Shown one piece after another: positions 16,743 to 25,726 of a stretch of 64,000 bases of DNA. Positions within the stretch are counted from its first letter, which is position 1. Each line of letters starts with the position of its first letter. The stretch covers positions 1-64,000 of the forward strand of contig CACYYN010000033.1 in assembly GCA_902778665.1 (NCBI GenBank). The letters run 5' to 3'. The translations under genes and the position numbers were made by a program. Below the pieces are notes generated by a model, which saw only the letters and a list, made by a program, of their open reading frames with translations, searched no databases and was not told the origin of the DNA. Origin of the DNA: Oscillospiraceae bacterium. GTDB lineage: Bacteria > Bacillota > Clostridia > Oscillospirales > Oscillospiraceae.

Positions 16743-16914
16743 GGGCGGGTTTCAGGGCCGGAGCAGAAGGAGTATATTTTCCAGTAAATAAAGGCAACCG
16801 GCCCGATCCGTCAGCTCCGTCAACCTCTGACCCTGCAATAAAGGCAGACAGTGCAGCATGAATATCAAAGTCCTTCAAGAGAAACCCGTAAGGGCTTTTC
16901 AATGAGACCCGCCC
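16743..16914 (+). ncRNA. Candidate structured RNA with closing stem
   Basis: The plus strand folds into several stems closed by 12 bp between 16743-16754 (GGGCGGGTTTCA) and 16903-16914 (TGAGACCCGCCC). Inside are a 7-bp stem GGGCCGG/CCGGCCC (16755-16761 with 16798-16804) and a 9-bp stem (16867-16875 with 16890-16898). Two of these stems contain a U-G pair allowed only on the plus strand, which fixes the orientation. It ends 40 bases before the hsd promoter, so it is not an hsd leader. The class is unknown; the raiA motif would be my first comparison. Confidence 0.55.
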
Positions 16915-16954
16915 TGCCGTAAGGAAAAAGGAATATAAACAGATCAAATCGCTC

Positions 16955-16983
16955 TTGAAAAGCCAAACTCTATCCTATATAAT
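16955..16983 (+). promoter_or_regulatory. Promoter of the hsdRMS operon
   Basis: TTGAAA (16955-16960) and TATAAT (16978-16983) are separated by 17 bases, close to the sigma-A consensus. It lies about 45 bases before the hsdR start. Confidence 0.85.
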
Positions 16984-17028
16984 GATATGATGTGTTAACA
17001 TAATCTTATCTTGAGGGGACGAGGTTTT

Positions 17029-19371
17029 ATGATTCTGGATAAGAAGAAAATGAGCGAAGAGGATATCAAGCTTCAATATATTACACCGGCAATCACATCG
17101 AAGTGGCAAATACAGAAAATCACCATGGAGACACAGCTCACAGATGGCAAGATCAACCTGAAGGGCAATATTGTCTTCCGTGAGAAGCCGAAACGGGCTG
17201 ATTATGTGCTTTATCTGAATGCCAACAACCCGATTGCGATTATTGAGGCCAAAGATAACAATCATTCAGTATCCTATGGTCTTCAGCAGGCCATGGCTTA
17301 TGCCCAGATGCTGGATCTTCCCTTTGCATTCAGCTCGAACGGGGACGGATTTGCTGAGCACGACTTTCTCACCGGGAAAGAGCGTGAGTTTGGATTGGAT
17401 GAGTTTCCCTCCGAAGCGGAACTGATTGCCCGCTATAAGGCAGAGAGGAACGGAGGAGCCGGAATCACTCCTTCACAGCAGACTCTTCTGGATCAGCCCT
17501 ACTATTCCAGCCAGAACACCTATCCGCCCCGTTATTATCAGCGTATTGCCATCAACCGGACGCTTGATGCCATTGCCCAGGGTCAGAACCGGCTTCTCCT
17601 TGTCATGGCGACCGGCACAGGCAAAACCTATACCGCTTTCCAGATCGTATATCGCCTGCTGAAAAGCGGAATGAAGAGGAAGGTTCTTTATCTCGCTGAC
17701 AGAAACATTCTGGTGGATCAATCCATCCAGCAGGATTTTGCTCCCCTGGAGAAAGTAATCCATAAAATCAACGTCTCAAAAGACGATAAAAGCACAATCA
17801 CCTCTCATGAGGTCTACTTTTCTCTTTATCAGCAGCTTGTGGGCGATGATGAGCAGGAGCATTTTTCGGAGCTGTTCACACCGGACTTCTTTGACCTGAT
17901 CATTGTGGATGAGTGTCACAGGGGGTCCGCTAAAGAAGAAAGCCGCTGGCGCAGAATACTGGAGTATTTCAGTTCTGCAACACAGATCGGTATGACAGCC
18001 ACCCCGAAAGAGACAAAGTATGTCTCCAACATCAACTATTTCGGTGACCCGATATACAGCTACAGCCTGAAAGACGGAATTGATGACGGATTTCTGGCGC
18101 CTTTCAAAGTGATCAATATCACGCTGGACATTGCAGACGGCTGGCGCCCGAGGAAAGGACAGCTGGATAAGTTTGGCAATCCCATTGAAGACAGGGTCTA
18201 TACCAACAGCGATTATGACTATAATATTGTCCTGGAGGACAGAATCTATCAGGTAGCTTCAGAGATCACCCGGTATTTGAAGTCAACAGACCGAATGGCG
18301 AAAACCATTGTTTTCTGTGCTACGGAAGAAGCCGCTGAACGGATGCGGATTGCACTTGTCAACCTGAACGCTGACATGGTGAAAAAGAACCCTGACTATG
18401 TGGTGCGTATCACCGGAAGCGATATTTACGGCAAGAGCAAGCTGGATTATTTCATTTCGGTCTCTGCGGCCTATCCGGTTATTGCCACGACTTCCAAGCT
18501 ACTGTCCACCGGTGCTGATTGCAAAATGACCAAGCTGATCGTGCTTGATGAGATGATCGGCTCCATGACTGAATTCAAGCAGATTATTGGGCGAGGAACC
18601 CGCCTGCGTGAAAAAGAAGGAAAAACACACTTCGTGGTCATGGACTTCCGAAATGTCACCCGCCTTTTCGCCGACCCTGATTGGGATGGCCCGGTCCAGA
18701 TCGTTCCGGGGTTCAATCCCGATCCGGAAAAGCCGGACCCCAACAACCCTCCTCCTGGTCCGGATGATACACCGCCGCTTCCTCCGAAGCCCCCGAAACC
18801 CGTTGTGAACAGAGACGGGTGCAGAGTTGAGATTATTCACAAAACAGTCTCTGTATATGATGCGGACGGGAAGCTCCTGCGCCATGAGAGCATTGTGGAC
18901 TATACAAAAGAAAATATCGTCGGTGAATATGCTTCCCTGGATAACTTCATTCTGGAGTGGCGGAAAGACCCGAAAAAAGAACGCATTCGTGATATGCTTC
19001 TGGAACGTGGCATTGACCTTGAGATGATGAAGGCGGATCAGAACATGCGGGATGTGGACGATTTCGACTTTATCTGCCATGTCGCCTATGACAAGAAACC
19101 GCTCACCAGATGGGAGCGTGCAAACAACGTGAAGAAGCGTGACTTTATCAGCAAATATAACGGTGTTGCACGTGAGATTATAGAGGCTCTGCTGGATCGA
19201 TACATGAACACCGGCATCTACGAAATAGAAAAGACCGAGATACTGAAGCTGGACCCGTTCCTCAAATACGGCAAGCCCTCCAAAATTTCCTCCTATTTCG
19301 GTGGAAAAGAGGGTTATCTCAAAGCCGTCCAGGAACTGGAAGACGCAATTTATATGGATGAGGTAGGATAA
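17029..19371 (+). CDS. hsdR: Type I restriction enzyme, R subunit
   Basis: The 780-residue protein has the N-terminal HSDR nuclease domain, with the PD-(E/D)xK core visible as IAIIEAKDNN near residue 70. A superfamily 2 helicase follows: Walker A MATGTGKTYTA near residue 200, DEAD-type box IIVDECHRG near 300, SAT-like MTATPKET, and motif VI as QIIGRGTRLR. A Pro-rich linker (PDPNNPPPGPDDTPPLPPKP, near 565-590) separates a C-terminal M-binding region. Its length fits the shorter EcoEI-like R subunits. ATG 17029 has GAGG upstream. It cuts unmethylated DNA after translocation. Confidence 0.93.
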   Translation: MILDKKKMSEEDIKLQYITPAITSKWQIQKITMETQLTDGKINLKGNIVFREKPKRADYVLYLNANNPIAIIEAKDNNHSVSYGLQQAMAYAQMLDLPFAFSSNGDGFAEHDFLTGKEREFGLDEFPSEAELIARYKAERNGGAGITPSQQTLLDQPYYSSQNTYPPRYYQRIAINRTLDAIAQGQNRLLLVMATGTGKTYTAFQIVYRLLKSGMKRKVLYLADRNILVDQSIQQDFAPLEKVIHKINVSKDDKSTITSHEVYFSLYQQLVGDDEQEHFSELFTPDFFDLIIVDECHRGSAKEESRWRRILEYFSSATQIGMTATPKETKYVSNINYFGDPIYSYSLKDGIDDGFLAPFKVINITLDIADGWRPRKGQLDKFGNPIEDRVYTNSDYDYNIVLEDRIYQVASEITRYLKSTDRMAKTIVFCATEEAAERMRIALVNLNADMVKKNPDYVVRITGSDIYGKSKLDYFISVSAAYPVIATTSKLLSTGADCKMTKLIVLDEMIGSMTEFKQIIGRGTRLREKEGKTHFVVMDFRNVTRLFADPDWDGPVQIVPGFNPDPEKPDPNNPPPGPDDTPPLPPKPPKPVVNRDGCRVEIIHKTVSVYDADGKLLRHESIVDYTKENIVGEYASLDNFILEWRKDPKKERIRDMLLERGIDLEMMKADQNMRDVDDFDFICHVAYDKKPLTRWERANNVKKRDFISKYNGVAREIIEALLDRYMNTGIYEIEKTEILKLDPFLKYGKPSKISSYFGGKEGYLKAVQELEDAIYMDEVG

Positions 19372-19376
19372 TAAAA

Positions 19377-20855
19377 ATGGCAAATCTTTCCGGTTTTGTT
19401 AAAAGACTCCGGGATATCATGCGCAATGACGCCGGCATCAACGGAGATGCACAGCGTATTGAGCAGATCGCCTGGATGCTCTTTCTGAAAGTATATGATG
19501 CGAAGGAGCAGGATTGGGAATGGGACGATGAAAACTATGTCTCCATTATCCCCGCTGAATGCCGCTGGGCTAACTGGGCTCACGATGATCACTCAGGGAA
19601 AGCCATGACCGGCGACACTCTCCTCGACTTTGTGAATAACACGCTGTTCCCCACGCTGAAAAAGCTGCCGGTGGATGCTTCAACCCCTGTTAAAAAGGCG
19701 ATTGTTCAGACCACCTTTGCGGATGCAAACAACTATATGAAAGACGGTGTTCTTCTCCGCCAGGTAATCAACGTGATTGATGAACTGGATCTCAGCGATT
19801 ATGAGGAGAGCCATGCTTTCGGCGAGATCTATGAATCCATCCTGAAAGAACTGCAGAGCGCAGGCTCGGCAGGTGAATTTTATACGCCCCGTGCCGTAAC
19901 GGATTTCATGGCACAGCGGATTGACCCGAAAATCGGTGAGCATATGGCAGACTTTGCCTGCGGCACCGGAGGCTTTCTCACATCCTGGCTGAAAGAGCTG
20001 AAGAAAAAAGTGAATACCACAGAGGATGAAAGCGCCTACAGTCATTCGATCTACGGCATCGAGAAGAAGCAGTTTCCATACATGTTGTGTATCACAAATA
20101 TGTTGCTCCACGACCTGGACGTCCCTCAGGTTTTCCACGACAATTCTCTTCTGCGGGATGTGCTGGATTATACAAAGGACGACCAGTTTGATGTTGTGCT
20201 GATGAATCCTCCCTACGGTGGAAGCGAGAAAGCAGAGGTAAAAAATCACTTCCCTGCTGACCTTGCCAGCAGCGAGACGGCTGATCTTTTCATGTCTGTC
20301 ATCATGTACCGGCTGAAAGAGAACGGACGTGCTGCAGTGATTCTCCCCGACGGTTTCCTCTTCGGCACTGACAACGCCAAAATCAACATCAAGAAAAAGC
20401 TGCTGTCAGAATTCAACCTCCACACCGTCATCCGCATGCCGGGCAGTGTCTTCTCCCCCTATACTTCCATCACAACCAATATTCTGTTCTTCGACCGTAC
20501 CGGACCCACGACCGAAACATGGTTTTATCGTCTTGATATGCCGGAGGGCTATAAGCACTTCAGCAAAACCAAGCCTATGAAGCTGGAACATTTCGACCCT
20601 GTTGTGGAATGGTGGAATGACCGTAAGCCTTTGAATGTTGACGGGTATGACAAGGCAAGATGTTTCTCTGTGGAAGAGCTCTCTGACGAGCTGGGCTACA
20701 ATCTGGATCAGTGCGGCTTCCCGCATGAGGAGGAAGAAATCCTCGCTCCCCTGGACCTGATCCAACGGTATCAGGAGGAACGTGCCTCCCTGAATGCTGA
20801 AATCGACAGGGTTCTCGCCGAGATCACCGAAAAACTCGGGGGTATAAAACTATGA
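19377..20855 (+). CDS. hsdM: Type I DNA methyltransferase, M subunit
   Basis: The 492-residue adenine N6-methyltransferase has the HsdM N-terminal helical bundle, motif I as ADFACGTGGFL (near residue 195) and the catalytic motif IV NPPYGG (near 278). It starts 5 bases after hsdR, within easy translational coupling distance. Its stop overlaps hsdS by four bases (ATGA). It methylates the host DNA at sites chosen by HsdS and is required for both modification and restriction. Nothing suggests inactivation. Confidence 0.95.
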   Translation: MANLSGFVKRLRDIMRNDAGINGDAQRIEQIAWMLFLKVYDAKEQDWEWDDENYVSIIPAECRWANWAHDDHSGKAMTGDTLLDFVNNTLFPTLKKLPVDASTPVKKAIVQTTFADANNYMKDGVLLRQVINVIDELDLSDYEESHAFGEIYESILKELQSAGSAGEFYTPRAVTDFMAQRIDPKIGEHMADFACGTGGFLTSWLKELKKKVNTTEDESAYSHSIYGIEKKQFPYMLCITNMLLHDLDVPQVFHDNSLLRDVLDYTKDDQFDVVLMNPPYGGSEKAEVKNHFPADLASSETADLFMSVIMYRLKENGRAAVILPDGFLFGTDNAKINIKKKLLSEFNLHTVIRMPGSVFSPYTSITTNILFFDRTGPTTETWFYRLDMPEGYKHFSKTKPMKLEHFDPVVEWWNDRKPLNVDGYDKARCFSVEELSDELGYNLDQCGFPHEEEEILAPLDLIQRYQEERASLNAEIDRVLAEITEKLGGIKL

Positions 20856-22306
20856 CCCCTCAGGAACTGAAAAACAGCATCCTGCAGCTTGCCATTCAGG
20901 GCAAGCTTGTTGAACAGCGCCCTGAAGAAGGCACCGGAGAGGAGCTTTATAAACAGATCCAGGCTGAGAAACAGGCTCTTATCAAAGCAGGAAAGATCAA
21001 AAAAGAAAAGCCTCTGCCGGAAATTACAGAGGATGAAATTCCCTTTGAAATCCCGGAGAGCTGGAAATGGGTCCGATGGGGTGATTTGTCTGAATCTATT
21101 CAGTATGGTTATAATGCCCCTGCACAAGAAACGGGCCGCATTAAAATGGTGAGAATCAGCGATATTCAAAATGACCACGTAATTTGGGAGACGGTTCCGT
21201 ATTGTGAAATATCTGAGCAAGATATCGCCTCATATTTGCTGTATCCTAATGACATTCTTTTTGCTCGAACAGGTGGAACAGTTGGAAAGTCATATCTTGT
21301 AAGAGAGGTACCGGAAGCGTCAATTTATGCCGGCTACTTAATCCGAACACGATATAGTTCTCTCCTGTGTCCTGATTTTTTAAAGCGCTTTATGGAAAGC
21401 CAGCTATATTGGGATCAGCTTCATGAAGGTACTATAGCAACTGCACAACCAAACTGCAATGGTAAAACGCTTTCAAAAATGATCTTGCCGCTTCCCCCCC
21501 TGGCAGAGCAAAATCGCATTGTCGCCAAAATTGAAGATCTGCTGCCACTGATTGATCGCTACGAAAAGGCATGGAGCCGACTGGAAGAGTTCAACAAGCG
21601 TTTCCCTGGGGATATGCAAAAGTCTATCCTGCAGATGGCCATTCAGGGCAAGCTTGTGGAGCAACGCCCCGAGGAAGGCACAGGAGAGGAACTGTATCAG
21701 CAGATTCAGGCTGAAAAGCAGGCTCTTATCAAAGCCGGAAAGATCAAAAAAGAAAAGCCCCTGCCGGAGATTACAGAGGATGAAATTCCTTATGAAATTC
21801 CGGAGAGCTGGAAGTGGGTGAGACTCTGTCAGGTTGGTTATACGCAGACAGGTAATACTCCATCAAAATCTCATCCGGAATACCTTGGGAATTACATCCC
21901 ATTTATTACACCAGGTGATATTGTATATGGTAGAATCTATTATGATAACCAAGCACTCTCTCCTTCGGGAAAAGATGTAGCTCGAGTTTGTCCACGAGGA
22001 ACCATATTGCAAGTTTGCATTGGTGGTTCTATTGGGAAAGCAGGAATAGTTGAAATGGAGGTCTCTTTCAACCAGCAAATCAATGCTATTACCGCCATTC
22101 TTTGTAGTAATGAATATCTTTTTTCAGTTTTGACATCTTCGTACTTTATAAAAAGTATGAAGGATAGTGCTGGGGGAACAGCTACCCCGATAATCAACCG
22201 GGGACTTTGGGATTCATTGTTAATTCCCCTTCCTCCTCTCAATGAGCAAAAGCGCATCGTCGCCCGGTTGGAAGAACTCTTGCCTCTGTGTGAGAAATTG
22301 AAGTAG
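20852..22306 (+). CDS. hsdS: Type I specificity subunit with duplicated conserved regions
   Basis: The 484-residue S subunit contains two target-recognition domains, each ending in a PLPPL-type conserved helix (LPPLAEQNRIVAKIEDLLPL and LPPLNEQKRIVARLEELLPL). Each is preceded by an almost identical conserved segment of about 69 residues beginning SILQ(L/M)AIQGKLVEQRPEEG and ending ESWKWVR. The two recognition domains themselves differ, giving a bipartite recognition site. The DNA-level duplication is listed separately. Confidence 0.93.
   Translation: MTPQELKNSILQLAIQGKLVEQRPEEGTGEELYKQIQAEKQALIKAGKIKKEKPLPEITEDEIPFEIPESWKWVRWGDLSESIQYGYNAPAQETGRIKMVRISDIQNDHVIWETVPYCEISEQDIASYLLYPNDILFARTGGTVGKSYLVREVPEASIYAGYLIRTRYSSLLCPDFLKRFMESQLYWDQLHEGTIATAQPNCNGKTLSKMILPLPPLAEQNRIVAKIEDLLPLIDRYEKAWSRLEEFNKRFPGDMQKSILQMAIQGKLVEQRPEEGTGEELYQQIQAEKQALIKAGKIKKEKPLPEITEDEIPYEIPESWKWVRLCQVGYTQTGNTPSKSHPEYLGNYIPFITPGDIVYGRIYYDNQALSPSGKDVARVCPRGTILQVCIGGSIGKAGIVEMEVSFNQQINAITAILCSNEYLFSVLTSSYFIKSMKDSAGGTATPIINRGLWDSLLIPLPPLNEQKRIVARLEELLPLCEKLK
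20870..21076 (+). repeat. hsdS internal direct repeat, copy 1
   Basis: This segment of about 207 bp encodes the first conserved region of HsdS and is nearly identical to 21620-21826, differing at scattered positions. Recombination between the copies would delete one recognition domain and change or halve the specificity. It could also guide domain exchange with other hsdS genes. Confidence 0.85.
21620..21826 (+). repeat. hsdS internal direct repeat, copy 2
   Basis: Second copy of the hsdS conserved region, located between the two recognition domains. It encodes the same KLVEQRPEEGTGEELY and IKKEKPLPEITEDEIP blocks as copy 1. Confidence 0.85.
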
Positions 22307-22409
22307 GCTTTTCATCTGCAATACCTGCTGACCATTTGATCATTATGGGTCATCGCTAAGCTCGGATTTGACAGCAATAAACAGCTTCCCTTAATAAGGA
22401 GATTCGATT

Positions 22410-22838
22410 ATGAAATACTTAAATTTTGGTGGATGGCACTGGTATGCTACCGACAATGCTGAAAAAATTGATCCCGAAAAGGGCGGAAAATGGATGCACT
22501 TCTTTTCCGATGAGGTATTCGCCAGAATTGCCTGTGAGAGAGCTATTGAAGAAGGTGTCTGCGATAGCTGCAAATGCACCGACACTGCTGCAACAGGAAC
22601 GGCAACGGGAGTCATTTGCTTCTATCTGAACGCTGATGATATTGACGGGCATAAACGTGTGATTGAATTCATGCTTCAGAATAATATGATTCAAAAAACT
22701 AAAAACGGAAAGCTCTATAATATCAGCTTCAAATTTAATTCCCAGACCAGAGCTCATGAATATGGAGACGACTACAAAGGCAAAATAACCCTTGATCAGT
22801 TTGTCGATCTGAAGACCGGAGAATGGATTTACAAGTAA
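22410..22838 (+). CDS. Unknown 142-residue protein after hsdS
   Basis: AAGGAG precedes the ATG. The protein contains GGKWMHFFSDEVFARIACER (near residue 26), a small C-x2-C pair (DSCKC), and VICFYLNADDIDGHKRVIEF. The layout loosely recalls Bles03/DUF1917-type or phosphothreonine-lyase-like small proteins, which begin GKW and carry a central V-x-F-Y block; the match is weak. It could be an accessory of the restriction locus or an unrelated cargo gene, and it is 103 bases past hsdS. Confidence 0.6.
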   Translation: MKYLNFGGWHWYATDNAEKIDPEKGGKWMHFFSDEVFARIACERAIEEGVCDSCKCTDTAATGTATGVICFYLNADDIDGHKRVIEFMLQNNMIQKTKNGKLYNISFKFNSQTRAHEYGDDYKGKITLDQFVDLKTGEWIYK

Positions 22839-22864
22839 TTGATTTATAAATGCGGAGACATAGA

Positions 22865-23338
22865 ATGATAAAATTTATTGACGAAGAAAAAGGCTACAGA
22901 TTTATCAGCTCCTTAACCGGGAAGGAATATGCCATTCTTGATTTGGTCAATCTCGGCGGTACAGGTTCTTCCGGGCTGATAGCTATTGCTGATCCGAAAA
23001 ACGAGAAGAGAGATGGTGGCCCTGAAATCCTCGGTTATCTGACCAGCAACTACACCAGCAAAGACGATGACAGCTTTCTTGATGATCTCGACCATTTCTT
23101 TTCAAGTTATATAGAAAGCATTGAAAAGGAACAAAGTTCATCAGAGGACGTCGGTCCAGCCGATAACATTGTCAATTTTAGAGACATTGAAAAGCAAACG
23201 GATGAGCCCATGTACGACTGGTATTGTTATGATGCAGATACCGGGAAAATGATGAGCGTTTATGGCGCTGATGCCGAGAATGCAGCAAATCTGGCAAATC
23301 ATTTAAAGAAGTGGATGATGAAAAACATGTATTTGTAA
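22865..23338 (+). CDS. Unknown acidic 157-residue protein
   Basis: The start at ATG 22865 is preferred over 22850 because it lies inside a more typical spacing from the previous stop; the ribosome site is weak (GGAGA). The protein is acidic (pattern SKDDDSFLDDLDHFFSSYIE near residue 75) and ends with an amphipathic helix NAANLANHLKKWMMKN. I do not recognise the family. It follows the previous unknown gene closely and the two probably form a unit. Confidence 0.6.
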   Translation: MIKFIDEEKGYRFISSLTGKEYAILDLVNLGGTGSSGLIAIADPKNEKRDGGPEILGYLTSNYTSKDDDSFLDDLDHFFSSYIESIEKEQSSSEDVGPADNIVNFRDIEKQTDEPMYDWYCYDADTGKMMSVYGADAENAANLANHLKKWMMKNMYL

Positions 23339-23487
23339 GAAGGTTCAAATACGAATAATACGTCGTTGTACAGAGTATTTCCTGCCAAGCGGCCATCCTG
23401 TGACGGAGACTTAAAGGTGATTACTAACTATGAATGAAACAAAGATATTTTCCTCCCCTGCTATAGCCGGGACAATACTTGTATAAA

Positions 23488-23649
23488 ATGTCTCGGATAA
23501 TAAAGAGCTTGCAGTATTGCACGGATAAAAATTGTATTAGAATTTGGAATGAGAATTTATTAGACCAAGATCTAATAGATAATATTTTATCATCTGACAA
23601 AGAGAGCATTGTCCTGGACAAAGCCCTCACCATAATAGAAACTGACTGA
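23488..23649 (+). CDS. Short open frame of 53 residues
   Basis: The frame MSRIIKSLQYCTDKNCIRIW continues to an acidic C-terminus (DKALTIIETD). The codon pattern looks protein-like but no good ribosome site is seen. It fills most of the gap between the unknown acidic protein and the exported protein. It may be a gene remnant. Confidence 0.3.
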   Translation: MSRIIKSLQYCTDKNCIRIWNENLLDQDLIDNILSSDKESIVLDKALTIIETD

Positions 23650-23677
23650 CGCCATCATTTTATTAGGAGGCTATTAT

Positions 23678-24667
23678 ATGACAAGCAAAAGAGTATTAAT
23701 ACTGATTGTATACACTCTTGTTCTGTCCACTTTCTTGGCGTGTTTTTCCGCATACGCAGAAGAGTCAGTGCCGGTTATAACAAAAAATCCCACCAGTGAG
23801 GCGATTGCCATCGGTGGGAAGACATGGTTTATTGCCCATGCTGACAATGCGACGGGCATGACATGGGAACTGGTGGATGCGAACGGGAATATCTATTCTC
23901 TTGCCGATGCAATGGCAATTCATCCAGGGCTGAAGCTGGAAGCTCTTGAAGGTGACACGATTGCCGTGAGCAATGTACCGCTTTCATTGAACGGATGGGG
24001 TGTACAGGCCACATTTTACGGCCAGGGCGGAGCTGTGTCCACCCCTCCTGCCTATATCTATGTGGGAGATTTTCTGACTGCTTATGGAAGTGTCATTAAT
24101 AAATATCGTACTGCATTGTCAAACGTTTTGAATGGTAATGGGTCGGCATTTGATTATGGTGTAAGTGAATGGGTCAACTCAGCAGAGCACGTTGGATATG
24201 CTCTAAAAGATATCGATAAAAATGGTATACCTGAGCTGATAATAGGTGGAATCAATACGCAGGAGTATTATGTCGGCTCTGTTATATTCGAAATCTTCAC
24301 GCTCTCAAATAATTTGCCTGTTTCAGTCGCAACAAGCCATGAAAGACATTGGTTTTATCTCTTGACTGATAACCGTCTGTATTATGAAGCTTTTGGTGGC
24401 GCCGGGCATACATATTATGAAACATATCAGTTGGTTAATGACCACATAGAGTTTCTGGAAGGATTTTATAGTACATCCTTTGATAACAACGGCAATGTTG
24501 CTTACAGGTTAGACCATACATTACTATGGAATGGCGCGACCAGCGATTACCCTCAACCCAGTGGAAACTATGATAATCCGGATTACTCTATCGTAATTGA
24601 TAATTATGATGATTTAAATGTTTTTAGGGCTGCGAGCTGGATGCCGCAATTAACTCTGATTGCCTGA
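23678..24667 (+). CDS. Exported protein with Ig-like and FG-GAP-like parts
   Basis: AGGAGG precedes the ATG. The N-terminus is a signal peptide (MTSKRVLILIVYTLVLSTFL, cut near AYA-EE). Residues 30-125 read as an immunoglobulin-like domain common in clostridial surface proteins (VITKNPTSEAIAIGGKTWFI). Near residue 185 is a calcium-binding-like loop LKDIDKNGIPELIIGG, typical of FG-GAP-type beta-propeller repeats in secreted Firmicute proteins. The role is unknown; it may bind a surface ligand. Its transcription may continue into the SRAP remnant. Confidence 0.7.
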   Translation: MTSKRVLILIVYTLVLSTFLACFSAYAEESVPVITKNPTSEAIAIGGKTWFIAHADNATGMTWELVDANGNIYSLADAMAIHPGLKLEALEGDTIAVSNVPLSLNGWGVQATFYGQGGAVSTPPAYIYVGDFLTAYGSVINKYRTALSNVLNGNGSAFDYGVSEWVNSAEHVGYALKDIDKNGIPELIIGGINTQEYYVGSVIFEIFTLSNNLPVSVATSHERHWFYLLTDNRLYYEAFGGAGHTYYETYQLVNDHIEFLEGFYSTSFDNNGNVAYRLDHTLLWNGATSDYPQPSGNYDNPDYSIVIDNYDDLNVFRAASWMPQLTLIA

Positions 24668-24673
24668 AAACTT

Positions 24674-25238
24674 ATGTGTACACGATTTTATATTGACAAC
24701 ACCATACAACTGGAAAACTACGTTGAGCAGGCGAGGAATACTTTACTTGGACGGGAGATGCAGATATGGCTGCCAAACAACCTGACCGGAATGCGAGGTG
24801 AAATCCGGCCAGTAATGGCGACACCCGTAATTGCATCCAACCGGAGCTTTGAGCGGACGGTATTCCCGATGCAGTGGGGTTATGATCTTGGTGTCCGCCA
24901 TCCCCTGCTCATGGTATTTTGAATGGCAGCATGTAAAGCAGCCGAACGGGCAGACTACTACAGGAACAAAATACCGCCTGCAACCGAAAGACGGGATGAT
25001 AACGTGGCTATGCGGTTTATACCGGATGGAAGGCGAGTTCCCACATTTCGTGGTGCTTACACAGCACGCAGCCGAGGATATAGCATTCATTCACGACCGA
25101 ATGCCGCTGATGCTGCCGGAGGAGGCTGTGGATGACTGGATCAACCCGAGGAATAATAATCCGTCTGAGCTGCTGCCGCTGGCTTTAACGGATATGAATT
25201 TCGAAATCGCCGATAGCGGTGCAAAGGAAGGTCTGTAG
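24674..25238 (+). pseudogene. Broken SRAP (YedK/HMCES-type) gene
   Basis: The first frame (MCTRFYIDN, to 24922) has the catalytic Cys2 of SRAP proteins, which cross-link to abasic sites in single-stranded DNA. The second frame (to 25238) carries the later motifs PCSWYFEWQH, with the catalytic Glu, and FVVLTQHAAEDI, with the His. Between WGYDLG and PCSWYFEW the usual NARAET block is missing and the frame changes. A deletion of some tens of bases with a net frameshift explains this. The product would lack an intact active site. Confidence 0.85.
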
Positions 25239-25249
25239 GAGGCGCTAAA

Positions 25250-25552
25250 ATGTACTGCAGGAAATGCGGAAAGTTGATACCGGATGACAGCAATTACTGT
25301 AATTTCTGCGGGAACAAAATCACATTAGACAAAAAAGGAAAAAGAGCAATCTGGCTTCTGGTTCTGTTTATTATTCTCTGCCTGATTGCTTCTTATTTCC
25401 CCATCAGGTACCTCTGGAAGCTGAAATATCCGGCTCCTCTGGATTATGAAAAGCTCTCCCAGTCTGTGGTGAAAATCAACACCTATTCCGGCAAATGGAA
25501 ATGCACAGTCTATGGGTTTGAAAACAGCGTAACGAAGAAGGATATCATATAG
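25250..25552 (+). CDS. Zinc-ribbon membrane protein, possibly truncated protease
   Basis: TAGGAGG precedes the ATG. The 100-residue protein has a zinc ribbon (CRKCGKLIPDDSNYCNFCG, residues 3-21), one membrane helix (AIWLLVLFIILCLIASYF, near 38-55), then LSQSVVKINTYSGKWKCTVY. In related zinc-ribbon proteins a stretch like SVVKI begins a trypsin-type domain, so this may be the 5' part of a longer gene that now stops early. A terminator follows 39 bases later. Confidence 0.55.
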   Translation: MYCRKCGKLIPDDSNYCNFCGNKITLDKKGKRAIWLLVLFIILCLIASYFPIRYLWKLKYPAPLDYEKLSQSVVKINTYSGKWKCTVYGFENSVTKKDII

Positions 25553-25590
25553 GGGCTTTATAAACGAGCCTCTTCCCCGTATAAAAGCTC

Positions 25591-25631
25591 TCCCCTGCTG
25601 CAATTGAAAACGTTGCAGCAGGGGATTTTTT
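25591..25631 (+). terminator. Strong terminator after the zinc-ribbon gene
   Basis: A 13-bp stem (25591-25603 with 25613-25625) is followed by six T residues on the plus strand. It separates this plus-strand group from the convergent esterase gene. Confidence 0.85.
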
Positions 25632-25726
25632 CAAGGTGAAATAATCCTCCAACGATAACCCCGGCACATTTACTGTGACCGGGGCGAGGTTAGAGGAGCC
25701 GTGGGAAGAAAGCGACCCGTACTCGC

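Noticed and set aside
16720-16947. 75-residue minus-strand frame across the RNA candidate
   Set aside because: It lies antisense to the paired segments and has no ribosome site. Both wobble pairs support a plus-strand RNA, so this frame is probably a by-product of that structure.
17011-17029. Earlier start for hsdR
   Set aside because: The upstream codons overlap the ribosome site GAGG; ATG 17029 has better spacing.
22850-22865. Start five codons earlier for the acidic protein
   Set aside because: No ribosome site fits and ATG 22865 gives a more natural N-terminus.
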